Shown here: positions 11,803-23,859 of the stretch, one piece after another | Numbering within the stretch: position 1 is the first letter of the stretch | Layout of the letters: each line of letters opens with the position of its first letter | NCBI GenBank assembly: GCA_003254885.1 | Contig: QANT01007563.1 | Span: forward strand, 1 to 41,393 | Length of the DNA: 41,393 nucleotides | Source: Purshia tridentata | Lineage: Eukaryota > Streptophyta > Magnoliopsida > Rosales > Rosaceae | Direction of reading: 5' to 3' | The notes under the pieces: generated by a model | Databases searched by the model: none | Told to the model about the DNA's origin: nothing | What the model saw: the letters and a program-made list of their open reading frames with translations, nothing else | Position numbers and translations under genes: made by a program

Positions 11803-11807
11803 GGATG

Positions 11808-12660
11808 TGGGTGTGTTGGCTTACTAATAAAACCTTGGTATTTATAAGAGAAAAGAGCACAGAGTGGCCATTGGATACCTTAAGGGATTCATAGATACTC
11901 GATTCCTACATGTGAAGCAACAATCTTGTGAAATGGGATGGAGTGTGAAGTTACTGTATGGTCTTGTTATTGTTTGAGTGACATGTCAAGTCAAGTCAAG
12001 TCAGTGTATGGTTGTGTCACAGCAAGTCAGCTATTCGAATCCAATATTTTTATTTCACTCCACCAATTGCATCCTACAAACACAAATTGAAAACAAGATA
12101 ATTAAACTCGTATTTGAAACGTAAGGTAACAAAGGGAAAATGAAAAACACAAATACAAATGCCCTTATGTCTAAACGTGTTGAATCTTATCATACTCGAA
12201 AGTCTTGACCTATTATTTTGCATACTGCCTAAATGTCTATCATCTTACGTCCACCCCCTCTAGAAATTTCTTTTCTAATTCAAGTTTGTATTCGTTAGAC
12301 TCTTGTAAGCCTTAACAGCATGACTGTATGTGTTCTTCTTTACACCTTGTTCTAAATGTGTTCTTTTTTAGATATTGTTCTAACTTTTCCTCTCTACACA
12401 TGGTGACAGCATTCGCATGTTGCATTCCATATCTCTTATGTCTCACTGAGTCAAGCATGAAGCCTCATCCAAATCATCATCCTCCATTTTTAAGGAAGGA
12501 AGAGGTGAAGCCATGATGAAGTCATGTTCTTAGTCTTCCTAGATGATGAAGCCATCGTTTTATGTTTAGGTTTGAGTTGTGTGGGTAGATAGTGATGAAA
12601 GGTGAAATATTATGGCATCTTATAAGAATATGCTCATTAGATGAAATTTCCCAAATTAAT
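11808..12660. other. Spacer; no gene recognised
   Basis: AT-rich sequence with a short GTCAA-type tandem run near 11985-12002. There are no long frames with recognisable content. Confidence 0.5.
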
Positions 12661-12664
12661 CCCA

Positions 12665-13880
12665 AATAAGCCTAAGGGGGGTGAATACTCTTTTCGAAAA
12701 AAAAATCAAATTTTAAAAATTACCAAGTTGATTATTAGGTAGCGGATTAAAAGACAAGTCAACCTGATAAATCAAGAAACAAGCACACAAGAACACACAG
12801 AAATTGTTGACGCGGAAAACCCATACTTGGGAAAAACCATGGGACCTAGTCAAGAGAAAAACAAACCACTATGAAAAATTAAAGTACAACAACCAGTGAC
12901 TTGATCCAAACCTAATCTAGAATTCTTCAAGACAGATACACTGACCTTACGCCACATGCTACACTTCAACCACTATCTTGCTAGCAAGAGCTCACGAACC
13001 CAATCTCACCCTCAATGCTCAAGTTTGAACAATTATGAAGGATGAATGAATGATGGATGATAACATAAATAAATTTAACAAGGAACAATTTATTATGTCA
13101 TCTATTTTAAAAGCACCATGAACTAGTCTATATGATGTGTTTATGCAACCCTAGTTCATATCACAGTCTCACACTAACAATAAAAACCTAGAATGCAATC
13201 TCTCAAAGTGTATAATGTGTGCGCAAATACAAATATGGATTAAGAGAGATTATATATAGAAGACAAACCTTTGGAAACTTGGAAACAAGATTTAACTAAT
13301 TAGGAAAGAGATTGAGACCTAATAGGGCTCTTTAAAACCTTGAAAAACTAGGATTTAAAATACAAAAACGCACACCCTCATGCATAGGACCGGTCCTCTA
13401 AAGTATAGGACTGGTTCTCTGGAAGCAGAAACTGAGGAACTCTCTGGAGGGCCGATCTCACCACTAGGAGGACTGGTCCTCTGGGCCATTTTTCAGAGAA
13501 TAAAATTCTTGTCATTGTGGGATCGATCCTACTAGGTGTAGGACCAATCCTACTAGGTGTAGGACCAATCCTACAGAACGATAACACCTTTGTTTTTTTT
13601 TTAAACCTTTTCAAAACACTTTTAAATGCCAATGAATGAGATTCTAATCACCTATGATGCATGCAAGGTTTCTAAGTCAACTTACCTTGATCCTAAAGGG
13701 ATTTGAATACCGAGTCAAGCTTTGAGGATAATTACTTTGAACGCGTACTTGAGAATCAACTTGACACTCTAAACTTAATGCCTACAAACAATTGAGTTTT
13801 GTCTAAAGAAAATAGCCAATTACAAAAATTACACTTACATTAGATACCAATAACAATGGATGCCCCTTAGAAGTGACCAA
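12665..13880 (-). mobile_element. Unclassified dispersed retroelement-like repeat with GGACC/GGTCC minisatellite
   Basis: The left edge contains CTAAGGGGGGTGAATAC, and GACGCGGAAAACCCA with GGGAAAAACCATGG lie at 12810-12845; such words are common in plant retroelement-like repeats. At 13383-13575 there is a minisatellite of units like AGGACCAATCCTACTAGGTG, each partly palindromic (GGACCGGTCC, GGATCGATCC). A related GGATCGATCC motif with similar flanks occurs near 31380 in the opposite orientation. Ends, family and target duplication are unresolved. Confidence 0.4.
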
Positions 13881-14029
13881 GACTCAATGATAATTCAAAT
13901 TTCATAAATTTAAAGTCATAGCTGCAAGTACAATCGTAAAAATGAAACACAATAAATGAAGTTCATAATGAGAATGCATGAAACATAATAAAGATAAACC
14001 TAATAGTAGATAGTTTAAACAACACTAAT

Positions 14030-14930
14030 CATTACTGATTTTGAGCTTAACCATGAAGTGCGTTTCCTTCTCAGATTCATTGTGCTCAATCAAATTGTTC
14101 TTCAAGGATGCATTCTCATGCCTTGACCTAATCAAATTACGAAGAGCATTCTCCCTAGGTAAAGAGGATGAAGCTTGTCCTTGTATGCTTGGTTACACAC
14201 CATCATATTCTGCTTATGCCCTTCTAATGTTCTTGTCCTCATCAAAATCCTGCCAAGCTGAATCATCTTCAGGTCACTCATATTTGACAATCATATTGTG
14301 CAATATTATGAATGCCTTCATGATATACCTAAATTACTGAGTTCCAATAATGAGTGAGACATTTTATAATTTGCCACTGGGCTTTTAAAATACTAAACGC
14401 CCTCTCCACATCCTTCTGGAAGCCCTCTTGTCTCTTCATAAATAAATGGTGATGCTCCAACATTGGACTATGTATTGATGAAATCAAAGTCGCCCATTTG
14501 AGATAGATTTCGTTAGCAAGATAGTATGAAATTTTATATTGTACATCATTGACAATGTATTTTACCCAATGGGTTCTTCCAGATATCTCTGCATGAAAGA
14601 GATGTCAGTAGTTTAGCACAATAATGTCATTCATAGCACCCAAAAATCTAAAATTTTCATGTCATAACCACGTGTCAAATGAGGCAACTACTTCTAGGAT
14701 AACGATTGAGATATGGTAATGCGCACGATAGTGAGTTTGCTCAACCATTAGGCAATTTTGCCATATCCAATGCATGCAATTTAAGCTACCAATCATACCT
14801 AGAAATCCTCTTTGATGCCTTTTTTGCATTAGCCTTCTCATATCCTCCAGATTAGGTTTGGGGAGATACTTAACAACCAACAACTCCTTTACCATAACCA
14901 AAAGGATCTCCAACCCAATAACAATGCCTC
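14030..14930 (-). pseudogene. Decayed PIF/Harbinger (HARBI1-like) transposase
   Basis: On the minus strand the first readable block (14913 down to 14662) contains RRLMQKRHQRGFLGM, SLNCMHWIWQNC and ILEVVASFDTW, all diagnostic of plant PIF/HARBI1 transposases. In the same frame, after a TGA, come NDIIVL, YYLANEIYLKWATL and FQKDVERAFSILKAQW. After a frameshift near 14340 comes IMKAFIILHNMIV. The family nuclease normally has Asp in GSIDCMHW. Here the residue is Asn (codon 14779-14781), so the first catalytic acid is lost. The second Asp (NDI) and the Glu (DVERAF) remain. At least two in-frame stops, one frameshift and a missing N-terminal region show it is inactive. Terminal inverted repeats were not located. 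Confidence 0.88.
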
Positions 14931-15109
14931 AATAAACATAACATATTCAATCTAGTCTAAGGTTCTCAGAGAATATCTAATTTGAGTTTACAATATAAAG
15001 GATAAAATCAACTTAGGAAAATATGGTGCCCACGATGTCGATAAACTAAAAGTGGAGAGCTGTTACAAATCAAAGGCATGATTGGTGGATCTAAACTTGA
15101 TTGAGCATG

Positions 15110-15310
15110 ATTGTTGGATCCATTCTAAACTCCAGTAATTATTTTCCTTGATTTAGTTTGTAAAATCTAGTATGTAAATAGGGAAAGAATTTACTCTTTA
15201 TTGTATAGGCATAGCAGCACCTCTATATTAAGATTCCTTGTACATTTGTAATTCATTATCTTTTTAATCAATATATTGAAGTTACCTTTTTCTCAATAAC
15301 GCATCAATGT
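15110..15310 (+). mobile_element. Possible short solo LTR (Copia-like)
   Basis: The segment begins TGTTGGATCC, contains CTCTATATTAAG and TTGTACATTTGTAATTCATT, and runs to about AATAACGCATCA. This order resembles short Copia LTRs. Candidate 5-bp flanks (ATGAT and ATGTT) match at four of five bases only. No internal domain is present nearby. Confidence 0.35.
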
Positions 15311-16864
15311 TGTACTGCCTGACTTCAACGATCTTTAATACTTGGGGGGAAAACGTTAAATGACAAAACATGGGACAACCTCATTGAGTGGACAAAAAAT
15401 AAAGTTTAAAGCTATTTTTCTTTTCAAATTCTTTCAAGTCAAGTTTTACTCAAAGACCTCACATCTCTCTTTGAAATCCCCTAGTTTTAAAACAATTTCG
15501 GAAAACTTTTCCATATCCTCTATTTTAAATTAAAGAAAGATCAATTGAATAACTCATCATCTAGTTTAAAATAATCCAAATGTATTCAATGATCAACATT
15601 ATCCAATAAATCAATCATGCATAAAGTTTAATGTAGTATAAATAATTTTAAAAGAAAATTCCAAGTGCTCCATATAATTTTAATTGAAATTCAAATATGC
15701 TCAAATGAAAAACCAAAAAATGATAGTCATAATTCGAGTCCATAGTAAAAGCCTTAAACTGAAGCTAAAACTGCCAAGTCACATGTCACTCTCCAAATCC
15801 GAAATATAACCATATATCTTAGATTTAGGTGTCAATCACATCTTGATCGAAGTAAATTAATTAATTACAACCAAAATTTTATATACACTAGCGTAAATTA
15901 AATTAACTTGGCCTAGAAATTAAAATAAAATTCTTAAATAAGTCAATATAAACTATTATTTTATATCAGAGTAGATGGGTCCCAAAGTACAGAGTAATTG
16001 CTTGTTTAAGTACATTTATTTTCAATTAATAGTAGAATAATATGCACATAAAATTCCAAAGCATCACTTGATCTTCCATTTGGAAATTGGCACTTGCACA
16101 AATTTATTACCAGCGTGAGCTTTAAAGCTCAGTAGGGACTTTTAGTTCCTCGTGGAAAACTATTATACGTTATATATATTACAATCAACAATCACAATGA
16201 GACAGTATGAATTAGAGGAATATGAATATATGTACTCACTCCTTATCTATTCCCGTTGACACACACATAAAACAAACAGGCCTACACATCCCATACCGTG
16301 CATTTTACCATTGTGGTCCAGAATGTCCCATGTATGAGTCAACACTTGTCCATCCCTTAACCCCAAATATTTTGATTATTCTTTCCACTTTTGCTTTGAC
16401 AGTTCTTCCACAAATCTTGAGATCACTAGGTACATCTCCATTTCTCCTTAGTGTCTCCGATAAATCATGAGACCACCAAATCCATCTCCCTCCCTTCTTT
16501 GTGTCTCAATTAATCGTTTTCTTAACACTGTTCAGAACCACACTTTCCTCATGCACTTTTGATTTTGAATGCCATGCCATAATCATTAATGAAAATTAAA
16601 TAACCATGCCCACAAATATATCTTCAATATCATGATAAATGAAAAACTAGTAGCATCAAGCCCTATAATTTCTCAATTAATTTTATAAACAACAATACAG
16701 ATTGAACAATAATAATAATAATGTTCAAGTAAAAAATACAATGATAATAAGAGAATAACTGTTATGACTCATTCCTAAATTTCCTTTGTTGACAATGTTG
16801 TGGTTGTTTAGCATTTGCGTTCTTTCAAATTTGGAGAATGAAATTTCTTTAATGGGGTTATGTT
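15311..16864. other. AT-rich spacer; no gene recognised
   Basis: There are short frames only, the longest being 82 codons at 16222-16470, and none is recognisable. A short (AAT)n run is near 16705. The end of this segment (16780-16864) already contains words similar to the start of the inverted repeat that follows. Confidence 0.5.
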
Positions 16865-18509
16865 CTTACGACTCGTTCATAATATTCCTTGTTGGATCGT
16901 CCTTTAAAGTCATTGGAGTGAATTTACCAATTTGCCCTTGCTTAAGGAAGTTTTGGTTTTTCAAGAGATGTATATTTTTTAAAAGGGTGTTACAGCCCAA
17001 ATTTTCATATAATTGCGTAGAGCTCGACCTCATGAGCGCATAAGAAGAAACGACTCGTAATTTAGAGTTACGGTTTAGGAGTTATGCGCGTTTGAAGTTT
17101 GGGGGGGGGGCAAATATAAATAAGAAAAATAATTTCATTTTTTGAAAAAAAATTCAAAATTACACAAAAATCACATGTGAATAGTCTCTAGAGATCAGAA
17201 TTGCCGTCGTACCTTTCGGCCGCAAGTGGGAGCGCATGGGCCACTTGCTGGATGTGAGATTAGTCAAGTTTTGTTCATCTTTTCGTCCTCTTTCCATCCA
17301 TACCCAAATCATTCTAATCGAATCACTGTGCATGATGAACTGAGCCATGGAAGTTTCAGCTACTGTGGGTTTCAAATCCAAATTCTCGCTTCGTCCAACC
17401 TTGGGCTGGTTCGTTATATACCTTTATGAATTCCTCACGTTTCAAGCTTTCCAACCATATATGATTTGCAATTTTTCATGTAAGGTTGAATTTTCAAATC
17501 AGGGAGAAAAATTTCAGACAAAAATTAGAGTTTTTCGGCTACTTTTTGGACTCTCCCCAGTTGACAAAGTTGTTCCTCTCATTGAGCCCGTCGATTTGGT
17601 ATGTTCAATTTTATTTTTTGGGTTGGTCGCTGGAAAAGTCAACTTTTCAATGGCTGCCGCCGTTGACCACCGCCGGCGTTGCCACGTGCGGCGGTGTTGG
17701 ACCGGCCAATGACAAAAAATTTTACCGGCTAGTGACAAAAAATGTTCTTTCCCTTATTTTAAAGCCACTAGAGGAATAACTTTGTCAACTGGCCCGAGTT
17801 CAAAACATGGCTGGAAGTGGCCAAAAAGCTTCAATTTCCGGCCGAAATTTCTGTCCCCGATCTAAAAATTTAAATCTACACGAAAAATTGTAAAATCATA
17901 TATGGTTGGAAAACTTGAAATGTGAAGATTTCAGAAAGGTAAAAAATGAACCAACTTAATGTCGGACAAAGCGGGAATTTGGATTTGAAGCTCACGGTAA
18001 CCGAAGCTTCTAGGGCTTGGTTCGTCGTCCACAGTAGTCTGATCGGGACGATTTGGGTATAGATGAAAAGAGAATGAGGAGACGAAGAAAACTCGACCAA
18101 CCTCACCTCCAGCAGGTGGCTCACGTGCTCCCACTTGCTGCTGGAAGGTACAACGGCGATTTTAATCACCATACACTATTCTAGCGTGATTTTTGTGTAA
18201 TTCTAATTTTTTTTTGAAAAATAAAATTATTTTGCCTATTTATATTCCCCCTTCACCCCCCTCCCCAAAAAAAAAACTTCAAGTGCGCATAACTCCTAAA
18301 CCATAACTCCAAATTATGTGCCGTTTCTTCCTACGCTCTCGTGAGGTTGAGCTATACGCAACTATATAAAAATTTGGGCCGAAAAGCCTTTTAAAAAATA
18401 TACATCCCCTGCAAAACCAAAACTTCCTTAAGTGAGGGCAAATTGGTAAATTCACTCCAATGACTTTAACTGACGATCCAACAAGGAATACTAGGGATGG
18501 GTCGTAATA
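16865..18509. repeat. Long inverted repeat of LTR-related sequence, arms about 720-740 bp
   Basis: Bases 16865-17580 match the reverse complement of 17771-18509 almost end to end with moderate divergence. Matched landmarks include ATTCCTTGTTGGATCGTC, GTCATTGGAGTGAATTTACC, GGTTTAGGAGTTATGCGC, CAAGTGGGAGC and CCAACCATATATGATTT. The loop (17581-17770) is GC-rich with CCGCCG-type runs. Words such as GCGTA(G/A)AGCTCGAC followed by GAGTTACGGTTT also occur in the LTR at 37005-39104, so the arms are probably two diverged copies of a related LTR placed tail to tail. Short open frames in both arms (for example 17226-17779) are mirror images and are not supported as genes. Confidence 0.82.
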
Positions 18510-18927
18510 ATAACTATAATAATTGAACTAACAAGAATGAGAACACTTTGGATTAAATAAACTAGAATATATCACACAAAAATTATACCAAGGAACAATA
18601 TATATATATATATATAGTCCAATCATTGGGTACGACCTACCTTAAATTATGGCACACAGCTCTCTTGGTCCGTTTCTATAGTTTAAAAATTTATAATTTA
18701 TATACAATTTAACAAAATCTACTTTAATTTCACTTTCCTTTAAGAAGAGTGTAATTCACACTTTAACTTATGGATGTTAGATTGATTTAAAATTAATACC
18801 ATTATACTCGTATCGAACAATATAGTTGGGAGGGTCAAAATTGGTCTAAAAAGATCACCAGAAACAGCCGCACACGCCAATGATGAGTGTGGGGGTCGCT
18901 GGCCAGTCACTATTTATCATCTTTCAA

Positions 18928-19410
18928 AACAGCCCCTGTTTTCAGAATTTTTCCAATTTTTATCTCAAATTTGGCTAGACTTTTAACCTATCAAACCATT
19001 ACCAAATTATGTCAACTTATACTTATTTTAAAGATTTGCATCTCCTCTTTACAACCATATAACATTTATTCAAAACTAAGCTATAAAACCTGAGATAAAG
19101 AATCACAAAATAAGCTACTCGAACTGTAATTTTTGCAGAAATTTTCCAGATTTTCTTTCAAATTTCAACCCCATTTTATTACATCAAAGCTTGGTGAAAT
19201 TTAGTAATCTTATACTTATTTTAAAGCCAGTAATGTTATCTTTACAACCGTATGTGGATCTTTCAAAATGAATGGTTAAAACTCTAGTTATAAACCTCGA
19301 AAGGAAGCCATCTGAAACAGCGAATTTTTCTGGAAAATTTTCAGATTTTTCATTTTTCTTTGTTTTTCATTTTCTTTCAAGTTTAAACCATAAAACATGT
19401 TTATAGGGAT
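18928..19410 (-). repeat. Diverged tandem repeat, about 197-bp unit
   Basis: Two full units (about 18928-19125 and 19126-19322) and a partial third share ACTTATTTTAAAG, TTTACAACC.TAT and (T)TCAAATTT.A blocks in the same order. Divergence is substantial. The array lies inside the LTR-like segment and probably reflects internal amplification of the element. Confidence 0.65.
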
Positions 19411-20147
19411 GTAATAGGATTATACAAGACTTAGTTTTAGTTTTCCAACACTAAACAAGATGTATAAAATAAAATAAAAGTTTTACAAGAAAATTTGATA
19501 AAAACACACATGGTTTCTTAAGCTCACTTTCCTTCCCACTCCCTAGAGTTAAACAAAGGCTAAGTGATATGATTCTTACATTAAAAGAAAGACCATAAAG
19601 ACTGAAAATTTTTAGTTTAAGTAAAGTCTAAACAACTAAGAAGGATGAAGTTTAAATTTTAAACCCTAATCTTCTCAAGTTTTTTTATCTCCCTCTCTGC
19701 CTCTTTCTCCAGTTCTCTTTCTCTTATTTTTCTCTCTTTCTCTCTTTCTCTTTCTCTCTTTCTTTTTCTGTCCTTCTTTCTTTTTCGTTGCTTGCTTAAA
19801 GGTGCTCTTAAGCTCACAACACCTTCTTATTTATAGCCAATTCCTGGTTCAAGTAACTACTTAATTGGCCCTTCTAATTATGGTAACTTAGGCTAATCAT
19901 AGCCTAAGATGGTGACTCACTCCTCTAAAAGAATGAACACCCGTGGAGTGGCAAGGGTAGTGGTAAAGGAATCAAAACCCTTAAAGTGGCAAGGGCAGTG
20001 ATGGTGTTGGTGTTTATCTGCTCCCTTTTATATTTTATTTTTTATTTAGTTAGGCTTTTCACTTATTTAAAAACCTCTTTACTTTGGCTAAAAGAGTGTA
20101 GTCCCAAGTTTAAAATTTAGCCCATTTTAAAGCCCATATCTAAATTT

Positions 20148-20148
20148 A

Positions 20149-20196
<48 letters not shown>

Positions 20197-20217
20197 CATA
20201 ATATATATATATATATT
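20148..20217. repeat. (ATT)n followed by (AT)n microsatellite
   Basis: A long ATT/TTA run to about 20195 is followed by CATA and an (AT)n run. It sits just inside the 5' end of the minus-oriented LTR-like element that starts at 20228. Confidence 0.9.
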
Positions 20218-20228
20218 AGGGATATTAC

Positions 20229-22470
20229 ATCACATAAAAAACATATATGGTAAATTCATATGTTGAAAACTCACACCACACTAGTATTCGAGAGAAACTG
20301 TCATGATCTCAATGTACTCGCAGAGTCAATAACCTATCAGACATGTGCTGAGCCCTGATTTGTCATGCACATGTAGAGCCAATAGCCCATCATGCCTGCA
20401 CATAGAGCTGCCCCTAAAGGGCGAGGCATCCCAACACATGGCCTAAAGCCTATATGTATGCCAAGATGGGTGTGAAAAAGACCTATCTGTGTCAAGGATC
20501 ATACACTGCCAAGTAGTCTCAAGGTGAATGGAGGGCAAATATGTACCTACGGGGAAAGGTACTAACATGGCAGTTTAAAACCAATTTCCAACTTCTTAAA
20601 ACCAGCCTTTATAAATCATAATTTTTCAAAATTTTTCATAAAATCTCACAGAAACCAAATGTGCAACTCTTTTATAAATCCTCTTAAATAAAATCGTTTT
20701 CAAATCACGAAAGCTGCTTGGTCGAAATCATTCCTAAGAAACTTGAAATTTAATAATAAAACTTTTCAAAGTATAATGTTCAAAATCATAATCAAATATT
20801 TTATATTCTTTTTTTCAAAATAAACTCTCTAGAAAAGTAAAAATAGCGTAACTCTTTTAAATCCTCTAAGGATAAATATAAAACTCTTTCATGACTCACG
20901 AAAAATTGGCATGAAAAATCATGCTATACAACCATGAACTCGAATCCCGGTCAATTCCTTAAGTCAAATTTAAATAAGAATTTTATTTAACAAATTGTTC
21001 CCAAACTTATGCAGCAAAACCCAAACCTTTATATAACCATTAGTTCTCATGAAAGCTTCAAATGTACTCAAATATGAAATAAATCCTTAAAATCATAAAA
21101 TTCTTTCAAAAACAAAAGTCTACTCAATGTGCAAATTTAGTTTCAATCCTCCTCCAGATCCTTCCGAGCCTCAGTGGTATCACCTATAAAGTAAATAAAT
21201 AACCATGTAATTAGGCTCAGCTCAATGAAGATCAAATGTGCGTACTTAAAGCTAGACGTTCCTCTCTATTCTATGAATTTCTATCGGTTAATTTATAATT
21301 TCTCTTAAAGCCCATACACGCAAATCCTTCTCGGCTCAAATCCAACATCACCCATAAATTTTAATCCATCACTTTTATCCCAATAAACCTTATGTGTGAT
21401 ATATACCTTGGCCAGGATACATTCGGGAGTCTTTCGATATCAAAAAGTATCCGATTACGATTCAAATTTTAGTTTTGTTACTGCGATAAAACTTCTACCT
21501 ATACAAAATCAATAACCAACTATATATAGATACTAATTTTATGTTATCTAAAGGAATTGATGGCTAGAGGGTTAGAACCACCGTCATTGTCACCCAAAGT
21601 GGCGTTACCCAACCCAAGAATCATTGATCCTTGAAATTTCTTGAAATTTTCAAATCAATTCATCATTTGAAGGTTCCTATATTGGTGGAAATTGTCAAAT
21701 TTCTTGAAATTTCCAAATCAATTCATTAATTGAAGGTTCCTATATTGTTGGAAATTGTCAAAAAAATCTCAAAACACCACCAAATCCAAAATTCCATAAG
21801 GACTAGAACTGGGTTCCAAATCCCCAATTTTCAAGCTTCTAAATACTCAAACTAAATCAACAAATCCATATGGGAATGAAAGCCTATTAAGAGAGGAGAA
21901 AAACCCACCTAAAAGCAAGTTAATTTGACTGTGGAGATGGCCGAAATTGACAAAAGAAACCGGCGGTGGGGCTAGCTTTCCGGCGTGTTTCTACTATCAT
22001 GGGTTGCCAGTCGGCCGGCTGTTGGTAGGGGAAAGACGAGCTGATCGAAGAGGATCACCCTGGTGTTCTTAGGTCGCCAATAAGTTGGCCAGTGGTGGCT
22101 GGGTGTGCGTGCGTAAAGGATGGTGTGAGAGAAGAGTGGGAGAGGTGCGGGAGAGAGTAAAATTCTAAAGAGAGGAGAATGACTGCCGAATTTATTAAAA
22201 AAATCCAGCTTTTCCAATTTCATTTTCGCCCCAAAAGTTCACTTGTTCAAAATTCCCTTACGTAGCTCAGATTCACGATCTGTTTTCACCTACGTAACTG
22301 TGAACTAGAAATTTATTTACCCGTCTAAAAAAATTACGACACAAGTCTCTCTTTTAATTTCTCCTAATTAAACTCCAAAAACAACTTAATTGGCTTAAAT
22401 AAAGTCCAAAATTAAATGATAAGTTAAGTAATAGCTTAACTTAAAATTGAGCTCGGGTCAGGTCGTCACA
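20229..22470 (-). mobile_element. Truncated LTR, related to the element at 37005-39104
   Basis: Read on the minus strand, the 5' end at 22470 is TGTGACGACCTGACC, comparable to TGTAACGACCCGTACC of the LTR at 37005. Both have a CT-rich stretch after several hundred bases, then a segment with GATAGGTCTTT, CACA.ATAGGCTTT.GGCC and TGCTGGGATGCC-like words (here about 20400-20490, there 38125-38195). The expected 3' third, including a CCCCCAGG-type block, is missing below 20229, where another LTR-like segment begins. No coding domains were seen. Confidence 0.65.
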
Positions 22471-22899
22471 ACGAGTCAGATTTTTTCAGAGTCTCCCTAC
22501 AAATGATTGTTATGTTCCGAGTGCAAATTCCTTATAGGCACCCAATGAAACAACCCAAATAAATTTAACTCAGAACTACTTCAAGAATGAAGCTTGTTCT
22601 AAGAAATTTTTTTTCACTAAAGATTATCTCAAGGGTAGAATTGGAAAAATCACCAAAAAATTGAAAATTCTCACAATATATTCTAAAGATAAAATTTTGT
22701 CTCCAAAGTAGAATTTGAAAATTCACCAAAAAATAGAAGTTTCTCAAAATTCTAGAGAGAGAAATCGTTGTAGCGAGAAAAGCTTTCAAAATTCTGGTTA
22801 GCATTTCTACTTTCCTATTTTTTTAAAATCCTCCATACTTATAAAGATGACCAAAAATTTATCCGAGCTCCAAAAATCCTACAAACTAGTGAGGCTAAA
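22471..22899. other. AT-rich spacer; no gene recognised
   Basis: A weak internal duplication (AAAATTCACCAAAAAAT.GAA near 22650 and 22710) is the only structure seen. A 79-codon minus frame here is low-complexity. Confidence 0.5.
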
Positions 22900-22908
22900 T
22901 AAGATTTA

Positions 22909-23123
22909 GGCGGAAAGATTATTTTGGTCCCTGGATTTTGGCTCTGTCGCGGATTGGTATGTGTACTTTCAATTTGATTTTTTTGAGGATTGTACTTTTC
23001 AGAATGTAGCAATCAAGTCCATTCCGTCAATCTCGTTTAATTCAATGACGGAAAATGTCTATCTGGCATCATAGGACCAGCATGTGACTGCCAAATTGGA
23101 CTCCCGTCCCAGTTGGATGTACA
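22909..23123 (+). repeat. Left terminal inverted repeat of the MULE
   Basis: It pairs with 28579-28794. Conserved blocks include TTCAATTTGATTTTTTTGAG, AAGTCCATTCCGTCAAT and GACGGAAAATGTCTAT. In MULEs the TIR holds the transposase binding site and often the promoter. Confidence 0.93.
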
Positions 23124-23442
23124 CAGAGACCACCGATGTGGCTAAGTGACCCAGCCAAACACTGACCTAGCTGATTTCTCAACCAAAATGCAGTGTAAAA
23201 GGGGTGGTTGGTTTAGGGTTTCAGTTTTAATATGTCTGAAAGGGACTTTGGCATTCATTATGTGTTAATTTGTCAAAAAAGTGACTTTTGTCTGCATTCC
23301 ATAGTGCAAAGAAGAGATCGACAGAACGTGTAAAGATGAGAATATCTATCTACCATTGAAGGAGGAATCTCTACTTGGGTGACAGCAATAGGGTGGGTAT
23401 AGCGACAATAATATGTTGTGGGAAGAAGGTGAAAGGAAGCCC

Positions 23443-23662
23443 CATTACGGTGAGTAATTTATGCTACCTAACTTAGGGTTTTTTTAAAGTTATTTCATAT
23501 TATGTATAGGTATGTACAAATTGTTTGTTTTTATTTAGGGTAATGAGTCATACATTACGGTGAGTAATTTATGCTACCTAACTTAGGTTTTTTTTAAAGT
23601 TATTTCATATTATGTCTAGGTATGTACAAATTGTTTGTTTTTATTTAGGGTAATGAGTCATT
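23443..23662 (+). repeat. 110-bp exact-period tandem duplication inside the MULE
   Basis: Units 23443-23552 and 23553-23662 are nearly identical. Each holds CATTACG followed by GTGAGTAATTTATG at its start and TTATTTAGGGTAATGAGTCA at its end. That is a splice-donor-like and acceptor-like pair about 90 bp apart, so a small intron-like unit with its exon borders appears to be duplicated. It lies upstream of the recognisable transposase N-terminal region. Confidence 0.85.
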
Positions 23663-23859
23663 GAATATTAAATGAAAATATTTAATATTAAATATTAAAT
23701 AGTGTTTGTGTTTTGGAAATTTTTCTATTTTTAACGTATAATCATGAAGTGGTCCCTTTAACTAAAGTGGTCCTAATTTTGTCTGCAAGTAGTATGACTT
23801 TCTGTTAACTTTGTTGCATTGATCTAACCTGCAAGGAATGAGGGATTTACATTAGAATT

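Larger units (their letters stand above)
18620..20228 (-). mobile_element. LTR-like retroelement segment, minus orientation
   Basis: Read on the minus strand from 20228, the segment starts TGTAATATCCCTA, a common form of plant LTR 5' end. It has a TATA-like GGCTATAAATAAG near 19835 and then a GA-rich leader (about 19700-19800). The downstream (low-coordinate) end is not clear; 18620 is only where the similarity in style stops. The 5' edge abuts the homologous LTR at 20229-22470, so this may be an insertion that cut into that LTR. No coding domains were seen. Confidence 0.5.

Noticed and set aside
17226..18172. Several open frames of 67-121 codons on both strands
   Set aside because: They are mirror-image readings of the two arms of the inverted repeat and have no family match.
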